Assembly: GCF_008831285.2 (NCBI RefSeq)
Contig: NC_045149.1
Span: 13,728,629-13,792,628 of the forward strand
Direction of reading: 5' to 3'
DNA from: Nymphaea colorata
Taxonomy: Eukaryota > Streptophyta > Magnoliopsida > Nymphaeales > Nymphaeaceae
Length of the DNA stretch: 64,000 nt
Both the position numbers and the translations under genes were made by a program. This document shows, one piece after another, positions 22,576 through 34,741 of this stretch. The stretch's first letter is position 1, and every line of letters begins with the position of its first letter. The notes beneath the pieces were generated by a model. That model was not told the origin of the DNA and searched no databases. It saw only the letters and a program-made list of their open reading frames with translations.

Positions 22576-22702
22576 GACTTAGGTTTTAAGTTTGAAAATT
22601 TCAAAAGAACACCTAGCTCATCGTCCTTGACCTCAGCCAGAACCAGTAGCGTAGCCACATTGTGGCTGGTGTGAAATCTTAAATATTTATTGCTTTATAT
22701 AT

Positions 22703-22746
<44 letters not shown>

Positions 22747-22789
22747 CAGATTTGAGTTTGTTTAAACAAGTGCCCCTCCATTCAATTTC

Positions 22790-23359
22790 TTTTGACTCCA
22801 TCGGAGCTCAGCCAATTCTCGAAGACGACTAAGCTCGATTTGAGCTTCAACAACATATCTATTGAGATTGCAGCATCACCGCGGGAGCTAAAGGGCTTGG
22901 ACCCATATGGCGGGTTTGGTCAGCCTCGATTTGGCCTACACTTGGCTCGTCGGCACTATCCCGGCTTCCATGGCTTGCCTGTGCAACCTGACCTACCTGT
23001 CCCTAAACCACAACGGGCTCACCGGGGTCATACCATCTGGACTTGGTGGGCTTCCCTTGATTCACAACCTCAACCTCAACTACAACCGGCTCAGGGGGCA
23101 GTTGCCATTCCGGAAGGAGGTGGTGGAGCGGTTGGGCCCCAAGCTCAAGCTCACCGGAAACGACGGCCTGTGTCTCGGCTCGGAGATTGTTGGCACTGGC
23201 TTGGTCAAGTTGGACGTCGATGGCTGCATCTCTGACAATGTTGCCCAGTCATTGGCCCGTGATGGCTCAGTGGTGAGCTCGAGCGGGTCGAGTCTCAGAT
23301 CGGATTCCTGGTATGGTGTGGCTCTGGCCCTGCTGCCTGCTAACCTCCTCACGTTATGA
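22790..23359 (+). pseudogene. RLP29 / PII-2-like LRR protein, 3' fragment
   Basis: GC-rich compared with its surroundings. The first frame (22792 onward) gives SELSQFSKTTKLDLSFNNIS and RELKGL. After a frameshift near 22900 a second frame gives GLVSLDLAYTWLVGTIPASM, CNLTYLSLNHNGLTGVIP, GLGGLPLIHNLNLNYNRL, GQLPFRKEVVERLGPKLKL and GNDGLCLG, ending with a hydrophobic tail (WYGVALALLPANLLTL) and TGA at 23357. Order and wording match the C-terminal half of plant receptor-like protein 29 / PII-2 proteins, which are secreted or membrane-anchored LRR proteins. The 5' half is absent. The hydrophobic tail could be a membrane or GPI-type anchor. The inverted arm B keeps only the last ~30 bases. Confidence 0.8.
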
Positions 23360-24115
23360 CACTAGTGTCCTTTTCCACTGCTTTTTCTTATTATCTTTTT
23401 GTCTTGTGTAAAGAACATGAACAAAGTGTACATTTTTTGCGTTTTGAGTATACAAGAGGAGCCTGTTTTCACTTTTCATCTTCAGTTGAGTAATTAGACA
23501 CAATTTGAGATTCTGTGTTCGCTTCTTTTGATTATATGTTTTGATATATATATATATATATATAAAGAAAGATAGAGATTGCATATTATAGAGGCCAATA
23601 GAGAGATCTACCTCGTTCAATGGGTCTGTTCAATTTAGAGTAGAGGATGGTTTCCTGGACTTCTCTTGATAATAAAAGGATGTTCTGAGCTACGTGGAAT
23701 CAGTACCTTCCGACCAAGGAGTTTTGTACTTGATAGATTCCGTTTTATACTGTTTGTGACCGATTCGGTACACCGATCCGCGTTGAATACCGAAAGAGGG
23801 TTGTTTGAATTGGGAAGGGCGGTTCGCCACTATTTTTTTTGTTGCTCGCGGGACAAATCTCCAAGTTGCATGAATGGTTTTGTCGGTACGAACGAACAAA
23901 GAAAAAGGAAATTGTAGTCAAACACGGCCCCGCTAGGCCCGTGGAACCATATGTGCAGTTGGAACACACTCTCTGCAAAGAGTGGGTACAGAGGCACCAC
24001 CGAACTAATCCCCTTCGTACCCTTTGTTTTGCTTATTGTGGATCTTGGATCTCGGACTGTTTTACTTTGATACGAACGATATGCCTTACAACAATGCATG
24101 CAATGTCCATCTAAC
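23360..24115. repeat. Arm A inner portion, unclassified
   Basis: Contains (TA)n near 23546-23564, then tcagtaccttccgaccaagg ... accgattcggtacaccgatc ... ggaacacactctctgcaaag. Matches 43640-44395 inverted. Composition suggests an LTR or DNA-element relic, but I cannot classify it. Confidence 0.5.
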
Positions 24116-24300
24116 GTGTGTCAACACTCGAATTTTTCCACATTAAAATTGAAGCAATATGAAAATTTTACAAGAGTTGTGAAATTTTGCAATTTCAAAG
24201 CCAATTTTGAACCTAAATGTAATTTGGATTTGAATCATGAATTTAACCCATGGCATGAATCCCATTGCAGGATTATGAGTCCAAACTATGTCCAAATTAG

Positions 24301-24540
24301 GTTTTGACATTCAAATTCAATTACAAATGTCATTTGACATCCAAATCTAATTATAAATGTCATTTGACATTCAAATTCAATTACAAATGTCATTTGACAT
24401 TCAAATTCAATTACAAATGCCATTTGACATTCAAATTCAATTACAAATGTCATTTGAAATCCAAATCCAATTGCAAATGTCATTTGAAATCCAAATTCAA
24501 TTGCAAATGTCATTTGAAATCCAAGTCCAATTGCAAAATT
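24301..24540 (+). repeat. 30-bp minisatellite, about eight units
   Basis: Unit of the form gacattcaaattcaattac + aaatgtcatt. Period 30 keeps all frames open, which explains overlapping open frames here with 10-residue repeats on both strands. No gene is implied. The units drift to aaatccaaatccaattgc at the right side. Confidence 0.9.
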
Positions 24541-25454
24541 CAAATTTTGACTTAGATCTAAGAATTGGATCTAATTCAGTCTAGAATGCTACGTGGACCC
24601 ATGTGTGGGCCCCACCTAGCCCGTGTGGTCAAGAGCCCCCCCAGGGTTCACACCCGTCATTCAAAAATAAATAAATAAATGTTTTGTCCCAATTAAATGA
24701 AAAAACCATTTTCAAGGAGAAATGAATGATATCATAACTAAAAACCTAGGAAAAGAGAAACATTTATGCATCTCTCTCTTCTTTAACTAGGTCCTCTTTA
24801 AAGAGTTTTCAATCTTCGAGAAGCAATAACTAGGCTGGTCAAACCCACTTAATTCAAGTAGGTTCGACCCTAGTGCACCCAAGTCTTAGCTAGGCTCAGT
24901 CAACATGAGCTCAGCTTGGTCAAAAACTAGGTCTGTCTCACGATCCAATTAATGGACGAAAATAGACTTTGACCAAACCAAACCCACTTTGACTAAACCC
25001 AGTTAAAGTACAATTTAGCTCAACTAAGAGCTTTCTTATCTCAAATTTATCAAATTACCTCAAACAAAGTCAAACTATTTGCAATTGAGCTTTGACTTTG
25101 GTCAATTGGTCGAAATAGACGAATGTGGATAATTTTGCCCCTCTATGATCAAATTGAGATTACAGAGCCTAAATTGACTTATGAAAGGCAAATAAATATT
25201 TGGATTTGTCAAATAGATAAATCAAATACCAAATTAAAATTCAATTTTTCAAACAAAAGTTTGATTCAGTTGAAATCCATCCTCAATCAAATTATGGATG
25301 AAAATACCCTTTTCGAGCCAAATTTGATAGAATTTTCAAATTTTATTCAAATTTAAATTGGATTATCATAATTCAATGGCATTTGGAGCTTAATTTTTTT
25401 TTGTTACGTCCATGTTCTACAAGACTCCAGATCTATGTAACCTAGTTCTATTTC
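24541..25454. other. No recognised gene
   Basis: Includes the GC-rich string gtgtgggccccacctagccc near 24603. AT-rich elsewhere. Confidence 0.4.
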
Positions 25455-25640
25455 TTTGGTATTTTCAAGCATGAAAAAATGCATGAAGCCAATCCCATAA
25501 ACATGCCGATGGCCATATCTATAAAATTATTTTCTGTAACAGTACGAAGTTCAAGGATGCTATTTCATATTGAAATTGTGGAAGCATTGCAATATGTGAC
25601 CCATATCTCGCTGTTATTGCCTTCAGTGTGAATAGGGGAA
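25455..25640 (+). pseudogene. Copia reverse transcriptase/RNase H junction, remnant
   Basis: Allowing frameshifts, the plus strand reads like KMHEAKP(M)N-PMAISIKLF, SSKFKDA, IVEALQYVTH. This matches the conserved region after the Copia reverse transcriptase (KP..TPM, Y...VGALQYL). It is closely similar to the minus-strand fragment at 56611-56840. Heavily decayed. Confidence 0.65.
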
Positions 25641-26039
25641 AAGTGAATTCCTTGAAGCATTTTTAAGATTAATCTAATTAATGTTTAAAGAGCATTAACA
25701 AATAGGGTGACGAGTGCAAGTATGCTGGGTTCTTGGGGTTCATGCAAACTTTACAATTTTAAGATTCTCATTTTTAAACAAAGTGTACTTGGATACTCTG
25801 TGAGCGATAAAGACTTTTTGACCTTTATCGAGTTTATTCATGTGCTGGGAATGTGTTACTATGCAAGATGAAACTTGGACTAGGAGAAGGATGAGAGCTT
25901 AAGAAAATAATCCAAAACATGTCAAGGTTATTTTGTGATGGAACACTTGAGGTTAGTAAACTGGGCCTTTAGGCAATTCCGTTTACAATGGAACCTTGAA
26001 TTTGACCTGGTTCGACCAAGAACCTGGCTTGGTTCTCAG
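25641..26039. other. No recognised gene
   Basis: Nothing supportable. Confidence 0.4.
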
Positions 26040-26575
26040 GAGAGGAAGCAACTATCTGGCTTGTTGGCCAATTCATTCCCAAATGCCTTTACCAAGTAAA
26101 AAGCTCGTCAAAAGTTCGTTGACCATCTGGGTGAATGTAGTGGACCTATGATCCGGTAGAGAGCCGATGCTCCTACCCAATTTCTTGTCTCCCCAAGGTA
26201 CAAGATCTGTTTTCAGTGCTTTAAAGGTACTATCATCTTGTTGTGCTCCAATTTGTGCATTGGTGACCCCTCTTTGTAGCACAGGACGTTGACACCCCTA
26301 ACACTCAAAATAAACATAGTTGACATTGCCATCCGACATATATAAAAAAAAATAGCAAAGTTAGAATAATTATTCAAAGTAAAGCTCACCAAACATCATA
26401 GTGCTTAAGGCAATCACTTTTTCCATTTAAGTGTTAAAAAAGCAGCATAAATCCACCAAAATAAAAGATACAATTTGTACAACCAAAAGCCTCATTCAGT
26501 GGGTTGCACACATGAACATGAACATGTAGACACACATTTATATGCATTGATAGAACAAGAAAAAAGATGGAATGT
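26040..26575 (+). repeat. Third copy of part of the inner inverted arms
   Basis: Matches 31200-31670 in the same orientation and 39000-39330 inverted: ggccaattcattcccaaatg, gtgttaaaaaagcagcataa, cctcattcagtgggttgcac. Diverges from them at about 26575, where the LINE fragment starts. Confidence 0.85.
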
Positions 26576-26840
26576 AACCTGAACATTCCCTTGGGCCACA
26601 AAGCAGGGTTATTTATTAATCATCTGATGTCTGCAGTTATTTCTTTTTATGTAGATGAGCCCACTTCTAGTGGATTTATTGACTACTTGAGATGGACTAA
26701 GACCCATCTCCCAATAACTTGTTTGGGTATGCCTCTTTGTCAAGGGAACTTCAGAAGTGACTATTGTGTGGAATTTGAAGGGAAAGTTACAGAAAAATTA
26801 TCATTCTAGAAGTGCCGCTCGCTCGATCTCTTATTGTTTC
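26576..26840 (+). pseudogene. LINE reverse transcriptase, C-terminal remnant
   Basis: The plus strand gives SGFIDYLRWTKTHLPITCLG, then MPLCQGNFRSDYCVEF and KVTEKLSF-stop-KCRSL. This is the segment just after the catalytic YADD region in plant L1-type ORF2, where LP..YLG(M/V)PL is followed by ...L...K....W..R.LS. A stop replaces the usual Trp. Only ~85 residues remain. Whether it belongs to the same LINE as 45.08-47.4 kb cannot be told. Confidence 0.65.
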
Positions 26841-26864
26841 GATGATAAAAATCAGGAAAAAACC

Positions 26865-27150
26865 GTGAAAGACTCAACCTGTACCAAGGCTTCCTGTGTT
26901 GCGGGGGATTGTCTCTTGCAGAATATCTTCTGATTATTATTTTTCTCCTCTAACGGACTTGTGTTCTTGATCGTTGCACTTATTTTCTCAAACTTGGAAT
27001 AATTAAGATAATATTGTCTCACACTTGGAAGAATTAAGATAATAAGATCGTTTTGCATTTGAACCTTTTCTATCAGTCTTTGAGATTTGAAAACTTTGGT
27101 GAATAAATTGGTTGGTTGTGTGAATATTTTGCAAAAACAAAAGTGAAGAT
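26865..27150 (+). repeat. Repeated segment of unknown nature, copy 3 (inverted)
   Basis: The reverse complement of 6051-6390 aligns here (aggcttcctgtgttg, cttgtgttcttgatc, atcagtctttgagatttgaaa). Confidence 0.7.
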
Positions 27151-27228
27151 TTCTTAAAATCATTTGAAAAGTCGAATAATTTAGGTCTTTTACCTAGGTT
27201 CTTAAGTTTTCCAAATGTAACATTATTA

Positions 27229-27229
27229 C

Positions 27230-27298
<69 letters not shown>
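27229..27298. repeat. (CT)n then (TA)n microsatellite
   Basis: Uninterrupted CT and TA dinucleotide runs. Confidence 0.95.
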
Positions 27299-27299
<1 letters not shown>

Positions 27300-27309
27300 G
27301 GTTGTACAT

Positions 27310-27500
27310 TACATGAGGCTGAGGTAACCGAGTGGTAGCCATGCCTGCATGCATGAACAGGAATTACAAGTCTTTAATTTATGTATATATTCTCTTTTAT
27401 AAAATTTCTCATTTACTTCCTGAAAATGTAGAAGACTCAACTCCTCCTCCGGCACACATTGCTTCACATTTCCAAATCGAGTGGCACGGTTCATGATTAC
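27310..27500 (-). pseudogene. LRR receptor-kinase 5' remnant: start codon and leader only
   Basis: The sequence from aggctgaggtaaccg through gtggtagccatgcctg and tgcatgaacaggaatt to tttccaaatcgagtgg matches the start and leader of LRR kinase (a) at 15290-15490, including the complement of the ATG (about 27339-27341). Coding sequence downstream of the start is replaced by the (TA)n run and unrelated DNA. This is therefore a promoter/leader-only copy. Confidence 0.6.
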
Positions 27501-30447
27501 ATTTAAAAAATATGAAAAAATGCAAGAAATGAAAAAAACAGGAAAATAAGAGAAAAATGAGAACAAACAATGTTTTTTGTTTTGGCATTTTTCTCAAATT
27601 TATTTTTCATGTTTTTAAAACGGATTTTATAAAAAAAATTGCATTTGTTGTGACCATATTTACTAACTAATTTTGGTTGTCATCTACGGCAACCTGTGAG
27701 TGGTGGTTGTCATCAGTAAGACAAACATGTGCAACAACTCAGAGAGAAAGTTGCGTGCATTTAGCGCACCATGCGCAATAAAAGAGGAAAAACATTTCTT
27801 AATTTATTAAAAAAAATGTCCTTTATAGCCTTTTTACTTCTTTCTTTTTCAATGTGGACTAAAGGTATTTTAGTCATTAACCATGCTAGCACATGAAAAT
27901 TAGTGCACCAATATAACGTATATAACTAGATTGGGCAAAATATAGGGTGGTTCCACGATAGCAGGAATTGTATAGTGGCAACCCACGTCATAAAATAAGC
28001 AACGACTGGATGGTGTTGAGTACGCTGTATTCTGGGACAGGCCATGAATTTATCAGGTTAGATTAAAATATACGTTGTTCATATATTTTTGAAAAAAATT
28101 GGACATGGTTGATGAATGGGCTTGAAGAAGACGAGACATTCATTCCAATAAATGTTTCCATTAAGTGGTCAACTCGGGACTCTGGGAGCGCTACGTGCTG
28201 TTTCCTTATGCATTTCTTAATAGTTATAAATGCTTTTTATTCTTATACTAATTTTTATATTCATCGATTCATTTTTCTGAAAGAAATATTTAGTTTTTAA
28301 TTTTTTTCTTTTTTGCTGATTTGCATTTAAATCATTTAGATTATGGATTGGCCGGTTCACCAAATTGGCAGCATTGTTGACTCGATCCAGAAACCAATTT
28401 TCCTAATTAAGATAGCCTTGGTGCTTGTCATTTACTCAAAATTAAAGCTCTACGAACTCAATAACTCCATTTTAAGCTAGCTAACTTTTCGCGAACTGAA
28501 GAGCAATATCCAAAGATGCGATGATCAAAAGTGATAAGCGGTTGATCATGCAATGGCAAGAAAACTCATTCTAATTATATAGGTGTCTCCTCCTTATTGG
28601 CATGAGAGTTTGGTAGCCAATCAATGACTCTTTATTGCAAGAACAAAGATATCTTTGTCCTTGTTGTGAAGAACGAAAGGGGTGAGGTTATCAGAACAAA
28701 GAGAAGTTTGGTCCGACCAGATCGTTGCTGGGAGCCTGAACAAAATTGCTATGAACAAAAGGGGTGAGGTTGTTATAAACTTTTGTCTTACCTTTTTTTT
28801 TTTTGTGTATCCCTATATATTCCTTCCTCTCTAATTTTTAGACAATAAAAGGGTTGGGGGCACAAGCAAGAAATTTTTCATAAGGAGGACCGAATTAAAG
28901 TTTCTAAATTTTGATTTAAGTCGAACTCTCATTTTTCAAAATTTTTATATAGGACAAGTGAAAATTTTTAAAATTTTACATGCAAATTTTTAAATTTTTT
29001 TTTTCAGGTACAGCCATGGCTCTTGCTGGCCCTACCTTGGCTCCGCCCTTGGTTGGAGGTGCCCTTTTCCCACATGTTTCAAGCGAAATATGCAAGAGGG
29101 CCCTGATGGCTTAATCCCTATGTTGTAAAAACCGATGTTTGAATCAAATAGACACTGCTGCCAATTTGGTGAATGGGCCAATCCAATAATCTAAATTATT
29201 TTAGATACAAATGAGGAAAAGTTGAAATTTTGGGCAAAATGAATGGAAGGATAGATATAAAATTAATTAAGAATAAAAATTTTATGTAGCTTACCTTTTA
29301 TTTTGTTTTGGTAATTTTCAAACTCACAAGGAAGAAAACAAATCAGATCAATTGGGAGTTGGTAAATGAGATTGAACTAGTCGAACTCAGTACCGATCAA
29401 GGTATGAGCCGACTTGAGCTCGGAGCTGACCGAGCTCAAGCATGAGCTCTACTCGTGTGCAGCCGAGAACTTGTCTCCATATATTCTAATACAAACAACA
29501 TGCACCCAGATATTCCCTACCTTATTTTTGGAGCAATCAAAAATTCAAGGCTGCCTCATGGTCTGATCTCTAGTTGTAAGAACCGGCTTCTTAATCGAGT
29601 CGGCAATGTACGCTGCAAATTTAGTTAACCGCCAATTCAATAATGTAAATGATTTACATGCAAATCACCAAAAAAAAAAGGAAAAAGAATGGAAGAATCT
29701 AAAAAATAATTAAGAATACGAATATTTTTATATCTATTAAAAAATGCATAAGGAAACAGCAGGTCGAGTTGACGTACCACTAAATGCAGTGTACTCAATT
29801 AAGAAGAAAAAAAAGGATAGAGTAGAAACCTGGCAAAAAAGAGAACGTGATGATGTGTAAATAACAGGACCTACGAGTTAGAAAAGGTCCGGTTGGCACT
29901 GATTGTGGAAATGACAAACGACATCACTTTCTTTTAAAGAGGAGTAGACCTGAATCTTCTAACAATTTGAATTAAACAAAAAATGAAGGTGAAATTTTCC
30001 GAAAGAAGAAAATCTACAAAGGACGTTGCTAATTGTTCATGATCATAAGATTTCTTGGCACCTCAATTAAATGATAGAATCGATGTACATCAATAATTTC
30101 CTATCCTCTTTTGAACCAACAGACGTTCTAGCCATCGTAATCTGATTGCAAGATAAAAATCAGCAGCGCTATGTCCCGGCAAACTTGGATCGAAATCGAA
30201 CGCATAAAGTTGGCCTAATGAGACCATTAGTCAAAGGGATATTAACCAGTTTTGTCATTCAATAATTTTGGAATAAAACTTATTTTCTTGGTGAGTAGGA
30301 GAGACCACTGGAAAGAGCGGCTACCCAAACTCGACCCACCTCAGACCCATATCTAGGCACTGTAGCTGGCCTTCAGGCCCCAGACATGTCGAGCCGGGTA
30401 GTACCGCCCAACAACCTAACAGGCAAGGACCAAGCATTATAGTCAAC
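27501..30447. other. Repeat-derived spacer, no gene seen
   Basis: Contains degenerate copies of one dispersed repeat. 28110-28410 is related to 16880-17060. Inverted partners lie at about 29150-29340 and 29590-29770 (ccaatttggtgaatgggcca against attggccggttcaccaaatt). Also holds gagctcgg-rich MITE-like text near 29400-29470. No supported coding region. Confidence 0.45.
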
Positions 30448-32137
30448 CCATCAGCATCCTGGCAGGCCCGACAATTTTCTTAAATTAAAAAAATTACATA
30501 CAACTAAAAACGTGAAAAGAAGGTTTGCTTTGTTCTCTCTTGCATGGATAAATTTAGCTTATTACAGTGGAATTGGCTAAAGGTTATGAAATTGAACCAG
30601 GCACGTACTTGGATTTGAATTCTGATTCGAATACGAACGCGAAAAATTCATACACAAACTTTTCATCCCAAATCAGATTTCAAAGTCTAAATCCAGTCCG
30701 AATCTGATTTTTATATAAGTCTGTATCTAAAACAGAATTTTGAACCCAATCCAAACGATTTTCAAACTGTCAGAACACTGAATGTAAGACTGTTATTTAA
30801 AACTAAATTTGACCTAAATGTGAATTTGAATCTGATTAGATATTTATGTATATCTAAATCTGAATCCAATTGAATGACATTTTTTAAATACGAAAGTAGT
30901 CTAATTTCCTAATTAAATATTATTTTTTCCTCATATGTTTTTTTTTAAGGAACAGTTTGGGTGGATATCTGATGTAAATTGGAAGACAAAAATGCCCTTG
31001 AAAATTAATAGAAAAAAAATTACCCTTCACATGGTATGAATTTAGTGATCAAGCCCTCGAATACACAAAAGCAAAAGGCATCATTGGGAGTGCCCGGCAA
31101 AGCCAGTACTGGGCTGGCAGGGAGACCTGAATTTGGGAGTTTAGACTTTAGAGGTCATGTAGATATGGTCATGTCATTGATATTGTTAGTAGAAAGCGAT
31201 AGCAGCATTCTCACTCATTTTGTTGGCCAATTCATTGCCAAATGTCTACCAAATAAAAGCTGATCAAAAGTTTCGTCGACCATCTGAGATAGTGTAGTGG
31301 ACTTATGATCTGCTAGAGAGCCAAATTTCCTACCCAATCTCGTCTGCCTTGAGCCTGAACTACTATCACCCCTGCTTCAATTTGACACCCTAACACTCAA
31401 AATAAACATAGCTAATATTGTCATCATGCATATATAAAAAATAATAGCAAAGTTAAAATAATTATCCAAACTAAAGCTCACCAAACATCATAGTGCTTAA
31501 GACAACCACTTTTTCCATTTAAGTGTTAAAAAAAGCAGCATAAATCCACCAAAAATAAAAGATACAATTTGTACAACCAAAAGCCTCATTCAGTGGGTTG
31601 CACATAAGAACATGAGCATGTAGATAGACATTTCTACGCATTGATAGAACAAGAGAAAAGACAGAATGTAGGTAGCTTGAGAGCTTTAGACACCTAGTAG
31701 TTGAGTGAATAAACTATAATAAATGCACAAAATTCATCTAACTTAAAGAAGGTCCAAACTTCGACAAGTTATGATATTTGGTAATCCATATACAAGAATT
31801 TTGAAAGTGGAATGGAGGGAGGAAGGGTGTTTGAAAAGGGCAGACCTTCTTGGGTTTCTGATAATTGATCTCCCCTTGGTAAATCCTCAACGACAAGATT
31901 GTGGGTGGAAATCTGTGGTTCTCATCCTCAAGATTCAGAAGTGGATGTTGAGCAACTCTCAATTCAGATGATAAATGGAACACCAATAATCAAGATCTCT
32001 TCAAGGGTTTTGGAAAAGATGATGCAACCCTTTCGTTGGACTGTGATTGGCTGTTTTATTGGAGACTTACAGAGGAAGAGCAATCTATATGCTTGCATTG
32101 CTAATGACCTGAGAAATCCCAACTTTAGATAAAAAAT
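30448..32137 (+). repeat. Inner inverted duplication, arm A (pairs with 38424-40104)
   Basis: 1690 bp whose reverse complement matches 38424-40104 almost throughout: ccatcagcatcctggcagg at the outer end, aggaacagtttgggtgga in the middle, atctattttttatctaaag at the inner end. Contains short open frames conserved between the arms (for example LDFRGHVDMVMSLILLVES) that match no family I know; conservation may only reflect recent duplication. Confidence 0.9.
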
Positions 32138-32616
32138 AGATCCCTAAATGCCAATTTGGATCTAAAGCTAAGACTTTGTCCCAAATTCAGATCCAAATTC
32201 AAAGTTTCAGATCCAAAGTGGAACCTCAGGTCCAGGCCCAAATCTAAATCCAAGGTCCAGATCCAAAATCGTGCCCTAGGTAAAAAAAGGTTAAAAACTC
32301 ATATAGACTCGAGAATCAAAATCAGGCCCAAAATAGGAAAATAGATTCAGAAAATGGCCCACAGGTCTAGATTAGATCAAAAAACCAAAAATCTAGATAA
32401 AAAAATATTTCAGACTCAAATGTTTGAAATCGAGCCCAAGAATCAATTCTCAACATCATTGCTGCCCCTCGCTTTTCAATTTGACTCAGATTCGTAAAAT
32501 CCAAATATGGATGTATAATCCACATTTCAAGCCTAAGCACCTATCTAATCGCCCATCCAACCTTCGACATCGATCTGCGACCTTGAAGGAAATTAGATCC
32601 AGATCGAAAACCAACC
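32138..32616. other. Degenerate agatccaaat-type text
   Basis: Loose repeats such as cagatccaaattcaaag. No gene. Confidence 0.4.
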
Positions 32617-33875
32617 TGTAATCATAAAAAATGGAGCCGGACCCGCTTTATGAAAGGAATATTTTATCTATTAAAACAATTACATATTTTTGTGTTAAAC
32701 TTTGATTATTTTTAGGGTGGCACCTACCTAGGGATGGCAGGGGGCAAAGGCTACCCTCAATTTCCCCCACGCACCAAGTTTTGTCAGTGCTTGGTACACT
32801 GCCTAGAGCAATTGGCGCACTACTAAGTACTCTGGCGTAGGGTGCAGGGCACTACCGTGCATGGTGCTATTGAGTGCTATGGTTGAGGTGCACGGCCACA
32901 CCAAATGCTCTGTCACCCCCCTCCAAGGGTGTTTGGAGGGCCAAGGGCTAATCTCCACAACTCATAGAAATAAAAATAATTCAAAAAAATGAAAAATTCA
33001 TAAGAAATCTTGAGAGATTAAAACTCTTTCACATGTTGAATTTTAGCTTTATTTCTTTCTATAAATAGCCCACCTCCACATCTTGAAACTTGGGTATAAG
33101 CTGCTAACCTTTGAGGAACTCCTTGAGCCCTCTAACTATGAGCTTGGAAGTCGTTTTTGTCTATTCCTTCATCAATTCTTCTCTGGCTCTTTCAACCTTC
33201 AAACTTGGGATTCTCCTTCTTGTCCAACCTTCACCTTCAACTAGTAGAAAGGAGAGCACGTGGAGACCCTTGGAAAGCTTCTTCAACACGTCAGAGTTTT
33301 CATTTTGGACTCATCTCTTTTTAAACTATACTATCTTGAGGTATGTAGTATTATTTTCTCTTGATCTTTCATTTGTCATCTCCCCATGGCCATGTAAGAG
33401 AGCTCTTGAAATTTCCTCTTCAGAGCCAAGATCCACTGAAGTATGAGAAAGGTGAAGCCAAGTCTTGTTTCTTTGATAAATTCAAATAGGCACAATATGT
33501 GTTTTTTTTTTAACCTTCCATTGAATGTATGCATTCTTTATATCTCTATGAATGCATACATAGCTAGTTGACTTTTGAGGTTGGGGCTTATCCAACTTAA
33601 GAAAAACACTATGAATATATAGATGTTAAACTGCATTTTTGTATTATTCTATGATAAGTTTTGACATCATTTATCCTCATTCCCTTAACAAATACCTATT
33701 TGTAGTCCTGTTAGTATCCTTAAAAGAGTGATACACCTTTAAAAGAGTGGCTTCCCAACCGGATTTAAGAACAGAAAGAGCATTCTTTATTGATAGTTGT
33801 TTTTTCTTTTGTAGTTAGTCTCTCTCTCACACCCAATGGTGGGAGAGACATACTTTTTTGAAATATTTTCAACTT

Positions 33876-33930
<55 letters not shown>

Positions 33931-34515
33931 TTTAAAAAGATTTCAAAAATAAGTCCTCCCTAAGGAGGCTATGGAGACTTACTCTAGGATCTCCCATGAG
34001 CCTAAGTTCCTCTATCGCCTACTTAAAAAGAAGTTGAAATTTTCAAATTTATTTCCTAAATCTTAATTTCTATTTAAAAATAAAAGTGGTGTTAAAATAT
34101 CTTGTTATTAGATCATTTTTTCTTCCTTTTTTTCTTCACATTTTCTCAATTTGTCTTTTTTCCTTAGAATCTATATCTCTCTGATTATTCCTCAAAATCT
34201 CTCTTTTACTATTTTTCATTTGTCAATTTCTTCTCTCCCTTAAAAAATCTTTACATCTCTCTCTCTCTCTTACACACACACATACACACAGACACACATT
34301 TTTCTCTTAAAATCTCTTGCTCTTCTACTAGTTTTTCTCTTCATTTCTTTCTATTTCTTATAAATATTTATTTCTCTCTCTTAATTTTCTCTAAAAATCT
34401 CTTGCCCTTTTACTGGTTTTTTTATGTCTATATTTCTCTCTCTTAAAAATCTCTGTGTATCTCTTCTTTAACTGTTTTGATAATGTTTTATGAAATACTT
34501 TCCTTTAAAAAGAAT
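32617..34515 (+). mobile_element. Long-LTR family relic, copy 3 (3' end missing)
   Basis: Begins TGTAATCA like LTR copies 1 and 2, has TATAAATA at 33060-33067 and the donor TTGAG|GTATGTAG at 33340/33341, then catctccccatggccatg as a single unit-like landmark instead of the ~175-bp array. A pyrimidine-rich stretch (34100-34470) of degenerate cttttactagttttt / ttaaaaatctctc units follows. It runs directly into receptor-kinase 3' flank at about 34515 without the GATGCAAACA end. Matches 55282-56475. Confidence 0.65.
33880..33928. repeat. (TA)n microsatellite
   Basis: About 24 uninterrupted TA units, inside LTR relic 3. Confidence 0.95.
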
Positions 34516-34741
34516 TTCCTTTATTCTTGTTGTGCATTTTTTTGGTAGACTTGAGAAATTGTGCTGAGGATATAGTATATCAAAATTTTAGAAAATTGAA
34601 AGGATTTATGCAAACTATGGTATTGAGGTGTCCTTACTTAGAATAAGGCACAAGCTGCAATAATGGACAAAGTTCCAAGCCTCTTTCACATAACTTGCAT
34701 GGAAATGTGAGTTGTACTACAAGATTAGTAACTCAAATGCC
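34516..34741 (-). other. 3' flank of LRR kinase (b)
   Basis: Matches 57118-57345, the 3' flank of kinase (c): cttgttgtgcattttttt, gagaaattgtgctgagg, agaataaggcacaa. Confidence 0.7.

Larger units (their letters stand above)
21985..24115 (+). repeat. Outer inverted duplication, arm A (pairs with 43636-45083)
   Basis: The reverse complement of 43636-45083 aligns along this whole arm: agctcgttcagcttgg and tagggctatatagga near the left end, the hAT-like MITE, the RLP 3' end, the (TA)n run, and the block with cggtacaccgatccg up to cattgtaag/ccatctaac. Arm A is ~680 bp longer because arm B lacks most of the RLP fragment. Confidence 0.9.

Noticed and set aside
24286-24584. Overlapping open frames of 75-85 codons on both strands with 10-residue repeats
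   Set aside because: They are produced by the 30-bp minisatellite, whose period is a multiple of three; no family features.
24840-26010. tRNA-like T-loop text (ggttcga) near 24855 and 25998
   Set aside because: No acceptor, D or anticodon stems can be folded around either.
31036-31263. Open frame conserved between the inner arms as a new gene
   Set aside because: Both arms are recent copies, the third copy at 26 kb does not keep the frame, and no family features are seen.
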